Shown: positions 63,223 through 64,000 of the stretch, one piece after another
Numbering within the stretch: the first letter of the stretch is position 1
Layout of the letters: the number at the start of each line of letters is the position of its first letter
Source: Shouchella patagoniensis
GTDB taxonomy: Bacteria > Bacillota > Bacilli > Bacillales > Bacillaceae_D
Reading direction: 5' to 3'
DNA length: 64,000 nt
Assembly (NCBI RefSeq): GCF_002019705.1
Contig: NZ_KV917377.1
Coordinates: forward strand, 1,858,565 to 1,922,564
Notes under the pieces: model-generated
The model's input: only the letters and a program-made list of their open reading frames with translations
What the model was told of the DNA's origin: nothing
Databases searched by the model: none
Position numbers and translations under genes: made by a program

Positions 63223-63982
63223 AGACGTTGCCTCCTCCGAGATAGGCTTCAATTACCGCTTCATTTTTTTGAATCTCCGCTGGAGTACCTTCTGCAATTT
63301 TCCGGCCGTAATTAAGGACGACAATACGGTCAGCTAGACCCATAATCATCTGCATCTTATGTTCAATCAAACAAATAGTCAGCCCTTTCGCGGCCATTTT
63401 ACGAATGTATTCTGCAAGCTGAACGGTTTCTTCTGGATTAACACCCGCGGCTGGTTCATCAAGAAAGACGATCTTCGGATCTGTTGCAAGTGCAAGTGCA
63501 AAGGCTGTACGTTTTTTTGCCTCCTGAGAAATATCACCTACGAGGCGTTCTGCTTCTTTTTCTAAGTCTAGAAACGCAAGCATCTCTTGGGCTTTCTCTC
63601 TAGCAGCCGCTTCTTCTCTCTTTAAACGAGGGGTTCGAAATACCGCATCAGCAACCCCCGATTTCGTTCGCAACCGATGACCAATAATGACGTTGTCAAG
63701 GACAGTTGAATGCTCAAATAAATTTGTTGTTTGAAATGTACGGGCTATACCAAGCTTCGCGTTATGGTACGGACGATTTTTCGTTATGTCTAGACCATCA
63801 AATAGTACTTGACCCTCGCTAGCTCTGTAGTAACCACTGATAACATTAAATAAAGTTGATTTCCCAGCACCATTAGGTCCGATAATTGCTGTGATTTTCC
63901 CTTCTTCAATTGTGAGATCGACTTCATTGACCGCTATTAGCCCCCCAAATTTTTTGGTCAGCCTTTTTGTCTCGATCAGCAT
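63206..63982 (-). CDS. livG: ABC transporter ATPase LivG type
   Basis: 258 residues. Walker A is GPNGAGKST, the Q loop is in GIARTFQTTNLF, the signature reads ISQEAKKR (LSGGQ replaced, see findings), Walker B is IVFLDEPAAGVNPEE and the switch H is in LIEHKMQMIMGLADRI. The LivG-type insert after the Q loop is present. GAGGGGGG precedes ATG 63982. Permease genes (livH, livM type) are not in the window and are expected upstream. Confidence 0.9.
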   Translation of the reverse strand: MLIETKRLTKKFGGLIAVNEVDLTIEEGKITAIIGPNGAGKSTLFNVISGYYRASEGQVLFDGLDITKNRPYHNAKLGIARTFQTTNLFEHSTVLDNVIIGHRLRTKSGVADAVFRTPRLKREEAAAREKAQEMLAFLDLEKEAERLVGDISQEAKKRTAFALALATDPKIVFLDEPAAGVNPEETVQLAEYIRKMAAKGLTICLIEHKMQMIMGLADRIVVLNYGRKIAEGTPAEIQKNEAVIEAYLGGGNVYADAE

Positions 63983-64000
63983 TTACGGTCCCCCCTCATA

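Noticed and set aside
1-64000. CRISPR arrays, tRNA/rRNA genes, insertion sequences, prophage or integrase genes
   Set aside because: None seen: no regular direct repeats with spacers, no transposase or integrase motifs and no tRNA-like cloverleaf with CCA end were recognised.

Overview
The window reads as a chromosomal segment of a low-to-moderate GC Gram-positive bacterium of the family Bacillaceae. The grounds are a yuk-type (T7SSb) secretion operon in Bacillus gene order, strong AGGAGG-type ribosome binding sites, a tandem threonine T-box, a TPP riboswitch on ylmB-tenA, a Bacillus-style cysH-sat-cysC-siroheme operon and CcpA (cre) boxes. Very acidic extracytoplasmic segments in EsaA and EssB would fit an alkaliphile or halotolerant species, but that is inference. 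No tRNA, rRNA, CRISPR array, insertion sequence or prophage was seen.

Layout. 1-257: start of pepT (minus). 483-1985: NhaC-type antiporter. 2005-3738: tandem T-boxes and a threonyl-tRNA synthetase that lacks the TGS and editing domains. 3854-8087: CUT1 sugar importer (binding protein and two permeases, no ATPase) divergent from an AraC regulator, with two perfect cre matches between them. 8203-9015: ylmA-like ATPase. 9122-19248: complete T7SSb apparatus (esxA, yukD, essB, essC, esaA, essA). 19636-20688: acyltransferase-3. 20709-22818: TPP riboswitch, ylmB and tenA (thiamine pyrimidine salvage). 23030-23818: SDR. 23957-28586: DeoR regulator, DUF1537 kinase, PdxA-like dehydrogenase and GntP permease, a probable D-threonate (four-carbon acid sugar) pathway. 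28777-30309: decayed DNA with a GH1 pseudogene and a DUF998 membrane protein. 30310-31383: rlmN. 31608-34497: VanR/VanS-like two-component system followed by a D,D-carboxypeptidase. 34604-43626: assimilatory sulfate reduction and siroheme operon. 43664-47170: hydroxyacid dehydrogenase, MOSC protein, FAD-binding dehydrogenase. 47267-53636: TetR regulator, five-gene oligopeptide-type ABC importer and a 149-aa protein of unknown function. 53792-56870: small sigma factor, repeat-rich 395-aa protein and DHA3-type MFS exporter, the least explained unit here. 56876-63982: CoA-dependent degradation operon with branched-chain-type ABC components.

How the parts work together. The sulfate operon takes sulfate through APS, PAPS and sulfite to sulfide and also makes the siroheme that CysI needs; no sulfate permease is encoded here. 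TenA and YlmB recycle the pyrimidine of degraded thiamine under TPP control. LivF, LivG and a binding lipoprotein sit with thioesterase, thiolase, acyl-CoA dehydrogenase, reductase and two hot-dog hydratases, suggesting uptake and beta-oxidation-like breakdown of a carboxylic acid.

All family calls come from reading motifs and from memory of family members; no database search was run. The best candidates for something undescribed are the sigma/repeat-protein/MFS unit, the VanRS-type system without vanHAX, and the editing-domain-less ThrRS under double T-box control.
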